DNA of 64,000 bases from CAVVXN01 sp963772585 (GTDB lineage Bacteria > Planctomycetota > PLA2 > JAEUHO01): assembly GCA_963772585.1 (NCBI GenBank), contig CAVYXV010000007.1, positions 124,001 to 188,000 on the forward strand. The letters are read 5' to 3'. Below the pieces are notes generated by a model. That model saw only the letters and a list, made by a program, of their open reading frames with translations, was not told the origin of the DNA and searched no databases. Both the position numbers and the translations under genes were made by a program. This document shows, one piece after another, positions 44,629 to 59,682 of the stretch. How positions within the stretch are numbered: the first letter of the stretch is position 1; each line of letters begins with the position of its first letter.

Positions 44629-46407
44629 ATGCGCATGCGGAAGCCGGCTCGACTCTGTCGCGTCGTCCTGGTCGGCGTCTTCCTGTGGCTTCTCCTCGCG
44701 CTGGCGTCGCCGGACCTCCGGCCGGTCGGCGGGTGGTGGTCCGTGCTCGGGCTCGGCGTCGTGGCGCTCGCGCTCCTGTGGCTCTCGGGCGTCCTCTCGC
44801 GCCACGTGCGTCGGGGAACCGTCCTGGAACTCGACCTGACCCACGGCGTGGCGGAGCAGCGGCGCGGCTCCCTCCTGGCCCGGTTCGGCGGCGCGCGGGA
44901 CGGCATCGTCCTACGGGACGTGTCCGACGCGCTCCGGCGGGCGGGGAAGGATCCTCGCGTCGGGGGGCTCGTGGCGAAGATCGGCGCCGGCCCGATCGGT
45001 CCGGCCGCGGTGGAGGAGGTGCGCGCCGCCGTCCTCTCCTTCCGCAAGGCGGGGAAGAAGGCCGTCGCCTTCGCGGAATCACTCGGCGACGGCACGAACG
45101 GAACGCTCGGAGCCTGGCTCGCGTCGGCCTTCGAGGAAGCGTGGATGCAACCGATGGGCGACGTCTCGTTCGTCGGCCTACGGATGCGGGTCCCGTTCCT
45201 GCGGGGGTTCTTCGACAAGCTCGGCATCCTGCCCCGGCTCGACCACCGCAAGGAGTACAAGTCGGCGAAGTACGTGCTGACCGAGCACGAGATGCCGCCG
45301 CCGCACCGCGAGGAGACCGCGCGGCTCCTCGACTCGATCCTGGGCGAGGTGGTCCGGGACGTCGCCGAAGGACGGGGCCTCGAAGAGGCGGAGGTCCGCG
45401 CGCTCCTCGAGAGGGGGCCCATGCTCGGGGAGGCGGCGGTCGCCGCGCGTCTCGTGGACGGGCTTCGCTACCGCGACGAGGTCGTGGACGCGGCCACCGG
45501 CGGACGCCGCGGGCGCCTCCTGGACATGGGGGTCTACCTCGCCCGCGCCGGCCGACCCGACCGCAAGGGCGCGCGGATCGCCCTCGTGACGGCCACGGGC
45601 GCGATCGAGTCGGGCCGGAGTCGGTGGCGCCCGTTTCCGAGCGGCTTCACCATGGGCTCCGACGACGTGACGGAGGCCCTTCGCGCCGCGCGCAGGGCGA
45701 AGAAGGTGCGCGCGATCGTCTTCCGGATCGACAGCCCGGGCGGATCGGCCGTGGCGTCCGAGGCGATCCGCCGCGAGATCGTCCTCGCCACGAAGGCGAA
45801 CAAGCCGGTCGTGGCGACCATGGGGAACGTGGCGGGTTCGGGAGGGTACTGGATCGCCATGGCCGCGACGAAGATCGTCGCGCGGCCGACGACCATCACG
45901 GGATCGATCGGCGTCGTGTGGGGCAAGTTCGTGACGGCCGGGGCGTATGCCAAGGTCGGCATCCGCTTCGACGGCGTGGACCGAGGGGAGCACGCGGGGA
46001 TCTGGGCATCGGACCGGGATTTCACGGACGCCGAGTGGGAATGCCTGCAGTCCTTCCTCGACGGCGTCTACGACGCCTTCCTCGACCGCGTCGCCGCGGA
46101 CCGCGGCCTCGATCGCGTGAAGGTCGAGGAGGTGGCGAAGGGGCGCGTCTGGACCGGCCGCGACGCGATCGAGCGGGGACTCGTGGACGCGCTCGGCGGC
46201 TTCCCCGAGGCGCTCGCGCTGGCGAAAGAGCAGGCGGGACTCGCGCCGGACGCCTCCGTCCAGGTCGTGACATGGCCGCGGAGGCGACGGCTCGCGCGCG
46301 TCTTCCGACGACGCGAGAACAGCGAGGATCTCGCAATGGCCCTCGGCGGCCTGACGCTCCCGGTCCGCATGCCCGGTCCGGCGATCATGCCCGACGCCCT
46401 GCCCTGA
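44629..46407 (+). CDS. sppA: Signal peptide peptidase SppA (S49, long type)
   Basis: A 592-residue membrane protease of the 67K type, with two tandem S49 halves. The N-terminal half supplies the general base Lys211 (EYKSAKY, as in Escherichia coli K209) and the C-terminal half the nucleophile Ser404 (NVAGSGGYW). After the N-terminal helix pair (residues 10-55) come VLRDVSDALRRAGKDPRVGG and the later SDDVTEALRAARRAKKVRAI pattern. It degrades cleaved signal peptides in the periplasm; some members also act on the stressed membrane. ATG 44629 follows gggagg at 44622-44627; the ATG at 44635 is also possible. Confidence 0.93.
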   Translation: MRMRKPARLCRVVLVGVFLWLLLALASPDLRPVGGWWSVLGLGVVALALLWLSGVLSRHVRRGTVLELDLTHGVAEQRRGSLLARFGGARDGIVLRDVSDALRRAGKDPRVGGLVAKIGAGPIGPAAVEEVRAAVLSFRKAGKKAVAFAESLGDGTNGTLGAWLASAFEEAWMQPMGDVSFVGLRMRVPFLRGFFDKLGILPRLDHRKEYKSAKYVLTEHEMPPPHREETARLLDSILGEVVRDVAEGRGLEEAEVRALLERGPMLGEAAVAARLVDGLRYRDEVVDAATGGRRGRLLDMGVYLARAGRPDRKGARIALVTATGAIESGRSRWRPFPSGFTMGSDDVTEALRAARRAKKVRAIVFRIDSPGGSAVASEAIRREIVLATKANKPVVATMGNVAGSGGYWIAMAATKIVARPTTITGSIGVVWGKFVTAGAYAKVGIRFDGVDRGEHAGIWASDRDFTDAEWECLQSFLDGVYDAFLDRVAADRGLDRVKVEEVAKGRVWTGRDAIERGLVDALGGFPEALALAKEQAGLAPDASVQVVTWPRRRRLARVFRRRENSEDLAMALGGLTLPVRMPGPAIMPDALP

Positions 46408-46448
46408 GAAGCCTGCGTCCATCGTCGTCCTTGCCCGCATCCTCCACG

Positions 46449-46640
46449 GACGGACCTTGGAATCGCGCGGCCCTCGAGTCCGGGGCCGGGAGGGCTCCAA
46501 GGAGGCGGGTCCGGCGGGCGAGAGGGATCCCGCCCGGCGCATCGGTCGTCCGCCTCTCGCGCCCGAGCCTCGCTGGCTCGTCGTCGGCGACCCGGGCGAC
46601 GCATCGGACCGGGGCTCGACGCGTGGATCCGCGCCGAGAC
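46449..46640 (+). repeat. Dispersed repeat, copy C, in a 490-base gene-free stretch
   Basis: Within the gene-free stretch 46408-46899, the sequence gaatcgcgcggccctcgag (from about 46458) matches copy A at 12722-12738, and ggctcgtcgtcggcgaccc (from about 46576) matches its later block gttgctcgtcatcggcgacc. The region between the blocks is longer than in copy A. After 46640 the sequence is repetitive in another way: cttcgga ... tccgaag (about 46748-46777) could form a hairpin. No gene is supported. Confidence 0.45.
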
Positions 46641-46899
46641 GCGGGCGGACGTCGTGACGACGGATCTCGCGCGGACGTCGGCGGCGCTCGGCATCCCCGC
46701 GCTCCCGACCGGCGTACGGGCCGCGTGCCCCCCCGATTCGGGCTCGGGCTTCGGAGTCGGGGATTCCGATTCCGAAGCGAAGTCCCTCGCCCGTGCCCGA
46801 CGGAGGCGGTCGCCCACGGCCTCGGGGGGCCCCGGACGAAGGGCACGGCCGTTGCACCGGCTCGGAGCCGGGGGGGATCCCCCGCGGAGTTTCCACACC

Positions 46900-47226
46900 A
46901 TGACGAACACGAAGACCACCGAGAAGGGAGAGGCCGACGTCCAGCAGTTGCGCGAAGACCTCGCGCGCCTTCGCTCCGACATGGCGGAAGTCGCCGCGAC
47001 AGTCCTCGAAATCGGTCGCGGCAAGGCGCGAGCCACGCGTGATCGCGCGGTCGATGCGAAGGACGAGGGGCTGGACCGTCTGCACGACCTCCTGGGCGAC
47101 CTGCGCGAACGCGGTCGCGACCTCCACCGCCGCGTGGACGGCGAGATCCAGACCCATCCGGCGGTGAGCGTGCTCGCCGCGTTCGGGCTCGGCTTCGTGA
47201 TCGGAAAGCTCCTGGACCGGAGCTGA
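46900..47226 (+). CDS. YqjD/ElaB-like (DUF883) membrane-anchored protein
   Basis: A 108-residue protein: a long charged helix (QQLREDLARLRSDMAEVAAT, ...), probably coiled-coil, and a C-terminal hydrophobic segment HPAVSVLAAFGLGFVIGKLL ending in DRS. This is the YqjD/ElaB layout, C-tail-anchored proteins that attach to ribosomes or mark stress in enterobacteria. ATG 46900 precedes TNTKTTEKGEADVQ; the in-frame upstream extension reads like non-coding sequence. It is the first of three tightly packed small genes. Confidence 0.8.
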   Translation: MTNTKTTEKGEADVQQLREDLARLRSDMAEVAATVLEIGRGKARATRDRAVDAKDEGLDRLHDLLGDLRERGRDLHRRVDGEIQTHPAVSVLAAFGLGFVIGKLLDRS

Positions 47227-47228
47227 GC

Positions 47229-47504
47229 GTGCGCGGCCTCGCCGAGGTGCTGATCGCCGCGCTCGACCTGCTTGCCGCGGAGGGAAGACGGGTCGGGCGG
47301 GCGCAGTACCGTGCGCTGAGGGCGGGGGCGGTCGCGTTCGCCTTCGCGTTCGTCCTCGCGGCTGGCTTCGGCTTCCTCCTGACCGCGCTCTACCTCGCCC
47401 TGGCACCCGCCGTCGGTCCTCCCGTGGCGGCCCTCCTGACCGGGATCGTCGCGAGCGTCGTGGGGGGGGCGGGCCTCGTGGCCACGCGATGGCTGCTCGA
47501 CTGA
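47229..47504 (+). CDS. Phage-holin-like / YqjE-type membrane protein
   Basis: A 91-residue protein with two hydrophobic helices (RAGAVAFAFAFVLAAGFGFL and AVGPPVAALLTGIVASVVGG), the pattern of the YqjE / holin-3-6 family that sits next to YqjD-like genes. It starts at GTG 47229, two bases after the previous stop. The function is unknown beyond membrane localisation. It overlaps the next gene by 16 bases. Confidence 0.75.
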   Translation: MRGLAEVLIAALDLLAAEGRRVGRAQYRALRAGAVAFAFAFVLAAGFGFLLTALYLALAPAVGPPVAALLTGIVASVVGGAGLVATRWLLD

Positions 47505-47695
47505 CCCCCGAGGAGGCGAGGGATCGCCTGCGCACCGCCGCGCGGCGGATCGACCGGAAGCGGTCGTCCTCGCCCGGCCGCAGGATGCTCGCGTGGGGGG
47601 CCGCGGGGTTTCTCGCGGGGGCGGTCCCGCCGCTCCGGCGCATGGCGCTCCGCGCGGTGCGTCTCCTCGTCCGGCTCGACCGCCGCCGCCGGTGA
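47489..47695 (+). CDS. Small basic protein, possible YqjK-like
   Basis: A 68-residue, Arg-rich protein with a short helix (LTPEEARDRLRTAARRIDR) and a weakly hydrophobic middle (WGAAGFLAGAVPPL). ATG 47489 overlaps the previous stop. Position as the third gene after YqjD- and YqjE-like genes suggests a YqjK equivalent, but the sequence gives little support and it could be a by-product of GC-rich coding. Confidence 0.45.
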   Translation: MAARLTPEEARDRLRTAARRIDRKRSSSPGRRMLAWGAAGFLAGAVPPLRRMALRAVRLLVRLDRRRR

Positions 47696-47773
47696 AGAGG
47701 CCCGGGCCGACATGAGGAAGCGGCTCTCCACCATCGAGGCCCGCGTCCTCGACGAGGGCGACCGCATCGGCAC

Positions 47774-50163
<2,390 letters not shown>

Positions 50164-50164
<1 letters not shown>

Positions 50165-52575
50165 CAATCGACGCGGACCCGCAGGATCCCCTCCACGTCG
50201 GCCATCCTCGCGTTCCATGACCGGGCGAAGGCGTCCTGGCGCCTTGCGAAGCGGGGCGCCTCGTCCCTCGCGACCCGGTAGCAGACGTTCTGCGCCTTGA
50301 AGAGATCCACCTCGAAGGAGACGCGGAGGGCGAGGCCGGCCATGGCGGTGAACCGCTCCAGATGCCCGAGGCTGTCGGGCTCGGCCAGGAAGGCGTCGGC
50401 TTCGCGTCCGAGGGCTTGCCCGAAGGGCAGCGCGAGGATGTTCCCGTCGAGGGACATGCCCTGGTCCCGCGCCTCGTCGAGCAGCGCCTCGATGCGCTCG
50501 GGGTCGGGCGGATCGCCGCTGGTCAACTCGCGCCGGACGGCGTGCGAGAGGACGAGCTCGGCCGCCGCCCGGAACGCCCGCGGTTGGGGCACGCCGATGT
50601 CGGCCAAGAACCGGATGAGCGGCGTGTGGGTCTCGTAGAGATGCCGGTAGACGGCTTCGGTCCCTTCGATCGTGGAGTCGAGGATCTGCCGTAGGACGTG
50701 GCGCTGTCCGTCGCGGAAGAGGCTCCGGACGGAGTAGGTGAGCCGCCCGAAGTGGTGGTCCAGGAGGCGATAGACCCCCGGCAGGTCGCCGTGCCGGAAG
50801 GCGTCCGCCGTCGCGGCGATCATCGTCTCGTACGCATCCTGGTCCTGGAAGGGGCGGACGCCGCCGTTGAGGTTGTGGTCGCCGGCATGGACGACCGCGA
50901 AGCTCAGCAGGGCGGACTCCCCGGTGATGGTCGAGGTGACCCGGGCCTTGCCGATTCCGAACCGCGTACGCCCCGCCTCCTCGAGCCGGTAGTCCTCCTT
51001 TTCCACCTCGTACGCGTTGATGCGCGTCTTCTCCCCGTAGTTCTCGAACGGCGCGCTGAGCGCGTAGTGTGCGCCGACCTTCGGCAGGTCCACCATCGCG
51101 GGGCGTACGAACCGCTCGTAGACGACCCGGGCGTTTCCGATCTCGGGTAGGTTGCTGGGCGCCGCCTCGAGACGGGACAGGAACGCCGGCTCCAGGTCTT
51201 CGCCCGTGAGCTCCTGCGCGAGCTGGAGGGCGCGGCAGGCGTACTGGAGCACCTGCACGGTCTCGATGCCCGACACCTCGTCGAAGAACCAGCCGCAGCT
51301 CGTGTACATGAGCATCGCGTGGCGCTGCAGTTCCAACAGCTCGAGCGCGCGGACCCGCTTGCCGGGGTCGTCGATCGTTCCGGCGGCGTGTCGCCGGAGA
51401 AAGGCGTCCGTGGACCCGCGGTCCAGCACGACCTCCACGTAGGCGTCCCGGGCCGCCCAGGGGTCCACGAGGACGTCGCGGCCGCCCGCCTCGAAGCGGG
51501 TTTCCAACTGGTCGCGCAGCCAGTCCAGGGCCTCGCGCAGCGGCTTCCGCCAGTGCTGGTGCCAGCCGGCCCGGCCGGAGTTGCACCCGCAGTCCGCACG
51601 CCAGCGCTCCACGCCGTGGACGCAGCTCCAGGACGTATTCTCGATGATCTCGACCTCGTGCTGCGGCGGGTGCCGCTCCAGGAACTCGCCGTAGTTCGTC
51701 ACCCGTGCGGCCTCGTTCGAGCGAATTGCGTCCAACGCGTAGGCGAGGGCCATGTCGCCATGGCGGTGGTGGTGGCCGTACGTCTCGCCGTCGGTGGCGA
51801 GATGCGCAAGCTGGGGTGCGTCGCCTTCCTGCAGCAACCCGAGGATGCGGTGCGCGAACGCCTCCCCGCTCGAGAGCAGCCGTTCGAAGGCCACGGCGCG
51901 GGACGCGGGGCCGTCGTAGAACAGAAGCGAGATCGTCCGCCCGGACGGCAGGCGTTGCTCGTAGGCGCGGCGGGGATCGATGCGCGCGCCCTGGACGTCG
52001 GTCCACTGCTTCCCGCCCCTCTCCCGGACACGCGCGGCCTGGCGTGGCGCCAGGACCGTGAAGCGGATGCCGTGATCGACGAGGATCTCCAGCGTCTCGA
52101 GGTCCACCGCCGTTTCGGGGAGCCACATGCCCTCCGGAGCACGGCCGAAGCGCGTCTCGAAGTCCCGCACGCCCCAACGGACCTGAGTGACCTTGTCGCG
52201 CCCGTTCATCAGGGGAAGGATCGTGTGGTGGTACGCCTGTGCGAGGGCGGAGCCGTGGCCGCCGAAGCGCTCGCGGCTCTCGACGTCCGCATCCAGGATC
52301 GCCCGGTACACCTCGGGAGCCTCGGGCTCGAGGTGGCGGAGGAGTGTGGGCCCGAAGTCGAAGCTCATGGACGCGTAGTTGTTGACGATGCGATGGATGC
52401 GCCCCTCGTCGTCGAGGATCCGGGAGGCCGTGTTCGGCTGATAGCACTCCGCGGTGATCCGCTCGTTCCAATCGTGGTAGGGGGACGCGGAGTCCTGGAG
52501 TTCGATCGCCTCCAGCCACGGGTTCTCGCGGGGCGGTTGGTAGAAGTGGCAGTGGATGCAGACGTAGCGCGGCAT
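50164..52575 (-). CDS. GH57-family (DUF3536-type) glycoside hydrolase
   Basis: An 803-residue protein with the GH57 N-terminal strand MPRYVCIHCHFYQPPRENPW and HDWNERITAECYQPN, and the later GMWLPETAVDLETL region where the family carries its nucleophile Glu, followed by a His-rich DGETYGHHHRHGD. The C-terminal 450 residues are the extension of the DUF3536 group, unknown in function. GH57 members include amylopullulanases and branching enzymes; in a glucan operon with GlgB this might be a second branching, debranching or transferase activity. It starts at ATG 52575, overlapping the TreZ stop by one base. Confidence 0.88.
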
Positions 52576-54374
52576 CAGGCCTCCATGTAGAGGACGGCGG
52601 ACTCGGGTCGCATCGGCACCGCCCCGTCTTCGACCCGGTCGGGAGCCACGGCCCCGGGGCCGTCCCAGCGCGCATCCGCGGTGTCCAGGACCTTGCGCCA
52701 CGCCCGGCCGCGGGCGAGGCGGGAGACGGCGGTTTCCTCCTCGCCGAAGCAGAGGACGGCGAGCGTCTCCGCACGGGCGTTCCGACGCAGGACCACCAGA
52801 GAGCCTCGCCCCTCGCTCGTTGTCGCGTCGGCTTCCGTTGCGGGGTACTCGCGCCGAAGGCCAAGGAGCGTCGCGTAGAGCGTGCGCAGCACGCGATGGC
52901 GGCCCCGACCCTCCTGCTCCGGGTCCAACCGGCTGGCCCGGAAGGTGGCGGGGTCCTGCGGATCCGGAGGCTCCTCCTTCCACCGGAAGCCCTCGAACTC
53001 CTTCCGGCGGCCCTCGCGCACCGCACGCGCGAGGTCGGGATCCCCGTGGTCGGTGAAGTAGAGGAACGGGGCGGCTTCCCCGTACTCCTCGCCCATGAAC
53101 AGAAGCGGCAGGTAGGGGGAGAGCAGGAGGGCCGCCGCCGCGAGCTTCCGGCTTTCGAACGAGACGAGCCGGTCCAGGCGCTCGCCGAGCATGCGGTTGC
53201 CGACCTGGTCGTGGTTCTGGATGCACGCCACGAACCGCGTGGCGGGAAGGCCCATCGCGCTGCGACCGTGCCGCCTGCCTCGAAACGCGCTGTACCCGCC
53301 CGTCAGCACGAAGGGCTCGCGGAAGGCCTTCGCGAGCTGCTCCGGGGAGCCGAAGTCGGCGTAGTAGCCCTCGCGTTCTCCCGTCACGAGAGCGTGCAGT
53401 GCGTGGTGGAAGTCGTCGTTCCACTGCGCGTCCATCCCCAGGCCTCCCTGCGAAGCCGGGCGGACCGTGCGCGGATCGTTGCGGTCGTCCTCGGCGATCA
53501 GGAAGGCGGGCCAACCCCGTTCCTTCGCCGACGCCTGGACGGCCGTGGCGAGTTCCTCCAGGAACGGACGGGCCGAGACGTCCACGATGGCGTGCACGGC
53601 GTCGAGGCGGAGGGCGTCGACGTGGTACTCCTCGATCCAATGCCGGGCGTTCTCGACGAAGTAGCGGCGGACCTCGTCGCTGCCCGGCCCGTCGAAGTTC
53701 AGGGCGTCACCCCACGGCGTCCGGTAGCGATCGGTGAAGTAGGGGCCGAACGACCGGAGGACGTTGCCTTCGGGCCCGAGGTGGTTGTAGACGACGTCCA
53801 GGCATAGGGCGAGGCCGCGGCGGTGGCATGCAGCCACCAGTCGTCGGAGGCCGTCCGGCCCGCCGTAGGCCGCGTGCACCGACCAGGGCAGCACGCCGTC
53901 GTAGCCCCAGTTGCGGCGGCCCGGGAACGCCGCGACCGGCATCAGCTCGATCGTCGTCACGCCGAGATCCCGGAGCCCGTCGAGATGCGGCACCACGGCG
54001 TCGAACGTGCCCTCCCGTGAGAACGCGCCCACGTGCACCTCGTAGAAGACCTGGTCCGCGAGCGCGAGCCCCCGCCACGCCGCATCGGTCCAGGGGAAGG
54101 ACGGATCCACGATCTCCGACGGCGCATGGACGCCGTCGGGCTGGAACCGCGACGCCGGGTCCGGCCGGACTTCGGCTCCGTCGAGCCGGAACCCGTAGTG
54201 GTCGCCCGGGCGAAGGCCTCCGATCTCCAAGCCGAAGTACCCCGAGTCTCCGGGGGTGAGGGGCTCCACGCGCTCCCGCAACACCACCTCGACACGCTCG
54301 GCGCGGGGTGCCCACACGGAGAACGAGCAGACGCCTTCCCCGATCCAGCACGCTCCGAGGGGGGCGTGGCTCAC
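52575..54374 (-). CDS. treZ: Malto-oligosyltrehalose trehalohydrolase
   Basis: A 599-residue GH13 enzyme that releases trehalose from TreY product. An N-terminal beta-sandwich (FSVWAPRAERVEVVLRERVE, residues 17-100) precedes the barrel: FYEVHVGAFSREGTF, LPWSVHAAYGGPDGLRRLV, DVVYNHLGPEGN, and the nucleophile region ALRLDAVHAIVDVS, then the acid in FLIAEDDRND. These are TreZ signatures. It starts at a GTG overlapping the GlgB stop (GTGA). The C-terminus is a small beta domain ending in SAVLYMEA. Confidence 0.95.
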   Translation of the reverse strand: MSHAPLGACWIGEGVCSFSVWAPRAERVEVVLRERVEPLTPGDSGYFGLEIGGLRPGDHYGFRLDGAEVRPDPASRFQPDGVHAPSEIVDPSFPWTDAAWRGLALADQVFYEVHVGAFSREGTFDAVVPHLDGLRDLGVTTIELMPVAAFPGRRNWGYDGVLPWSVHAAYGGPDGLRRLVAACHRRGLALCLDVVYNHLGPEGNVLRSFGPYFTDRYRTPWGDALNFDGPGSDEVRRYFVENARHWIEEYHVDALRLDAVHAIVDVSARPFLEELATAVQASAKERGWPAFLIAEDDRNDPRTVRPASQGGLGMDAQWNDDFHHALHALVTGEREGYYADFGSPEQLAKAFREPFVLTGGYSAFRGRRHGRSAMGLPATRFVACIQNHDQVGNRMLGERLDRLVSFESRKLAAAALLLSPYLPLLFMGEEYGEAAPFLYFTDHGDPDLARAVREGRRKEFEGFRWKEEPPDPQDPATFRASRLDPEQEGRGRHRVLRTLYATLLGLRREYPATEADATTSEGRGSLVVLRRNARAETLAVLCFGEEETAVSRLARGRAWRKVLDTADARWDGPGAVAPDRVEDGAVPMRPESAVLYMEA

Positions 54375-56319
54375 CCCTGGTGCCTCAGGAAGACCGCGCC
54401 CAGCGGCGGCAGCGTGAGGTTGAGCGACGCCGGGTGTCCGTGCGACGCCACCGGCGTGCTCTCGACGCCTCCCAGGTTGCCCTGGCCGCTTCCGCCGTAG
54501 ATGGGCGCGTCGCTGTCGAGCACCTCCTGCCAGAACCCCCCCTTGGGGACGCCGGCGCGGTAGTTGTGACGGGGGATGGGCGTGAAGTTGAGCGCGACGA
54601 GCACGAGGTCCTTGCCGTCCTCCGAGCGCCGGATGAACAAGAGCACGCTGTTCTCGGCGTCGTGGCAGTCGATCCACTCGAACCCGCGCGCGTCGAAATC
54701 GAGCTCGTGCAGCGCGGGGAACGCCCGGTACGCCTGGTTGAGGTCGCGCACCCAGGCCTGGACGCCGCGGTGGACCGGATACTCCAGCAGGTGCCAGTCG
54801 AGACTCCGGTCGTGATTCCATTCGGCGTACTGCCCGAACTCGCCGCCCATGAACAGCAGCTTCTTCCCGGGCGCCGCGAACATGTACGCGAAGAGGAGCC
54901 GCAGGTTCGCGAAGCGCTGCCACTCGTCGCCCGGCATGCGTGTCAGAAGGGATCCCTTGCCGTGCACGACCTCGTCGTGGGAGAGCGGGAGGACGAAGTT
55001 CTCGTTGAACGCGTAGACGCTCCGGAAGGTCAGCTCGTCGTGGTGGAACTTGCGGTGGACGGGGTCCTCCTGCATGTACGCGAGGGTGTCGTGCATCCAC
55101 CCCATGTCCCACTTCTGGCCGAAGCCGAGGCCGCCCACGTACGTCGGCCGCGAGACCATGGGCCAGGCCGTCGATTCCTCCGCGATGGTCTGGACGTCGG
55201 GGTACTCCTCGTAGATCTCCTCGTTCATGCGGCGGAGGAAGTCGATCGCCTCGAGGTTCTCCCGACCGCCGTGCTGGTTCGGCACCCACTCGCCCTCGCG
55301 TCGCGAGTAGTCCAGGTAGAGCATGGAAGCCACGGCGTCCACCCGAAGGGCGTCCACGTGGAAGCGATCGAGCCAGAACATGGCGCTCGAGAGGAGGAAG
55401 CTCCGGACCTCGTTGCGTCCGTAGTTCCAGATGTAGGTCTTCCAGTCCGGGTGGAAGCCCTGCCGGGGGTCGGCGTGCTCGTAGAGGTGCGTTCCGTCGA
55501 AGTAGACGAGGCCGTGTTCGTCGCTGGGGAAGTGCGAGGGAACCCAGTCGAGGACGACGCCGATGCCTTCCCGGTGGAGGTGGTCCACCAGCGCCATGAA
55601 GTCGTCGGGCGACCCGTACCGGCTCGTCGGCGCGAAGTACCCCGTCACCTGGTAGCCCCACGAACCGTGGAACGGGTGCTCCATCACGGGGAGGAGTTCG
55701 ACGTGCGTGAAGCCCATCTCCTTGCAGTAGTCGGCGAGCTGGGGAGCCAGTTCGCGATAGGTGAGGGCGCAGGCGTCGTCCTCGGGCTTGCGGCGCCAGG
55801 ATCCGATGTGCACCTCGTAGATCGAGATGGGGGCTTTCGCCGCGCTGCGCTCGCCACGGGCGGTCATCCACTCCGCGTCCGACCACTCGAACGTGCCGTC
55901 CCAGACCACGGAGGCGGTGCTCGGAGGATGCTCCGCGAAGCGCGCCATCGGGTCGGCCTTGTCCACCTGGTATCCGCGCTCGCGGGACACGATGTGGTAC
56001 TTGTAGACGGCACCGGCGCCGACGCCGCCGACGAAGCCCTCCCAGATTCCCGCGTCGCCCTCCACCCGGAGCGGGTGGCTCCGCGGATCCCACCCGTTGA
56101 AGTCCCCGACCACCGACACGGCTCGCGCGTTCGGCGCCCACACGGCGAAGTACGTGCCGGTCCTCTCGCCGTCGTGCACGACGTGAGCCCCGAGCTTCTC
56201 GTAGAGCCGGTAGTGGGTCCCCTCCCGAAAGAGGTAGATGTCGCGATCCCCGAGCAGGGAGAACGCCTCGGCCTCTCGTTCCTTCTTCGCTCGTTTGCTC
56301 GCCATGGGTTCGCCTTCCG

Positions 56320-56323
<4 letters not shown>
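54371..56323 (-). CDS. glgB: 1,4-alpha-glucan branching enzyme
   Basis: A 650-residue GH13 enzyme that forms alpha-1,6 branches. An N-terminal CBM48-like sandwich (GTYFAVWAPNARAVSVVGDF, NGWDPRSHPL) leads into the catalytic barrel with YEVHIGSWRR, HVELLPVMEHPFHGSWGYQV, LDWVPSHFPSDEHGLVYFDG, the nucleophile in ALRVDAVASMLYLDY and the acid in IAEESTAWPMVSRP. This is the usual GlgB length without the second N-terminal module. ATG 56323 overlaps the maltokinase stop (ATGA); the start MTEGEPMASKRAKK adds a short basic lead. In the pathway it branches the linear chains built by GlgE. Confidence 0.96.
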
Positions 56324-59673
<3,350 letters not shown>

Positions 59674-59682
59674 CCGTCCTCC

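Noticed and set aside
46654..46899. N-terminal extension of the YqjD-like protein by 82 residues
   Set aside because: The extension does not look like protein (long Pro/Gly/Arg stretches), overlaps the repeat region, and the family begins at about residue 83; ATG 46900 is the natural start.
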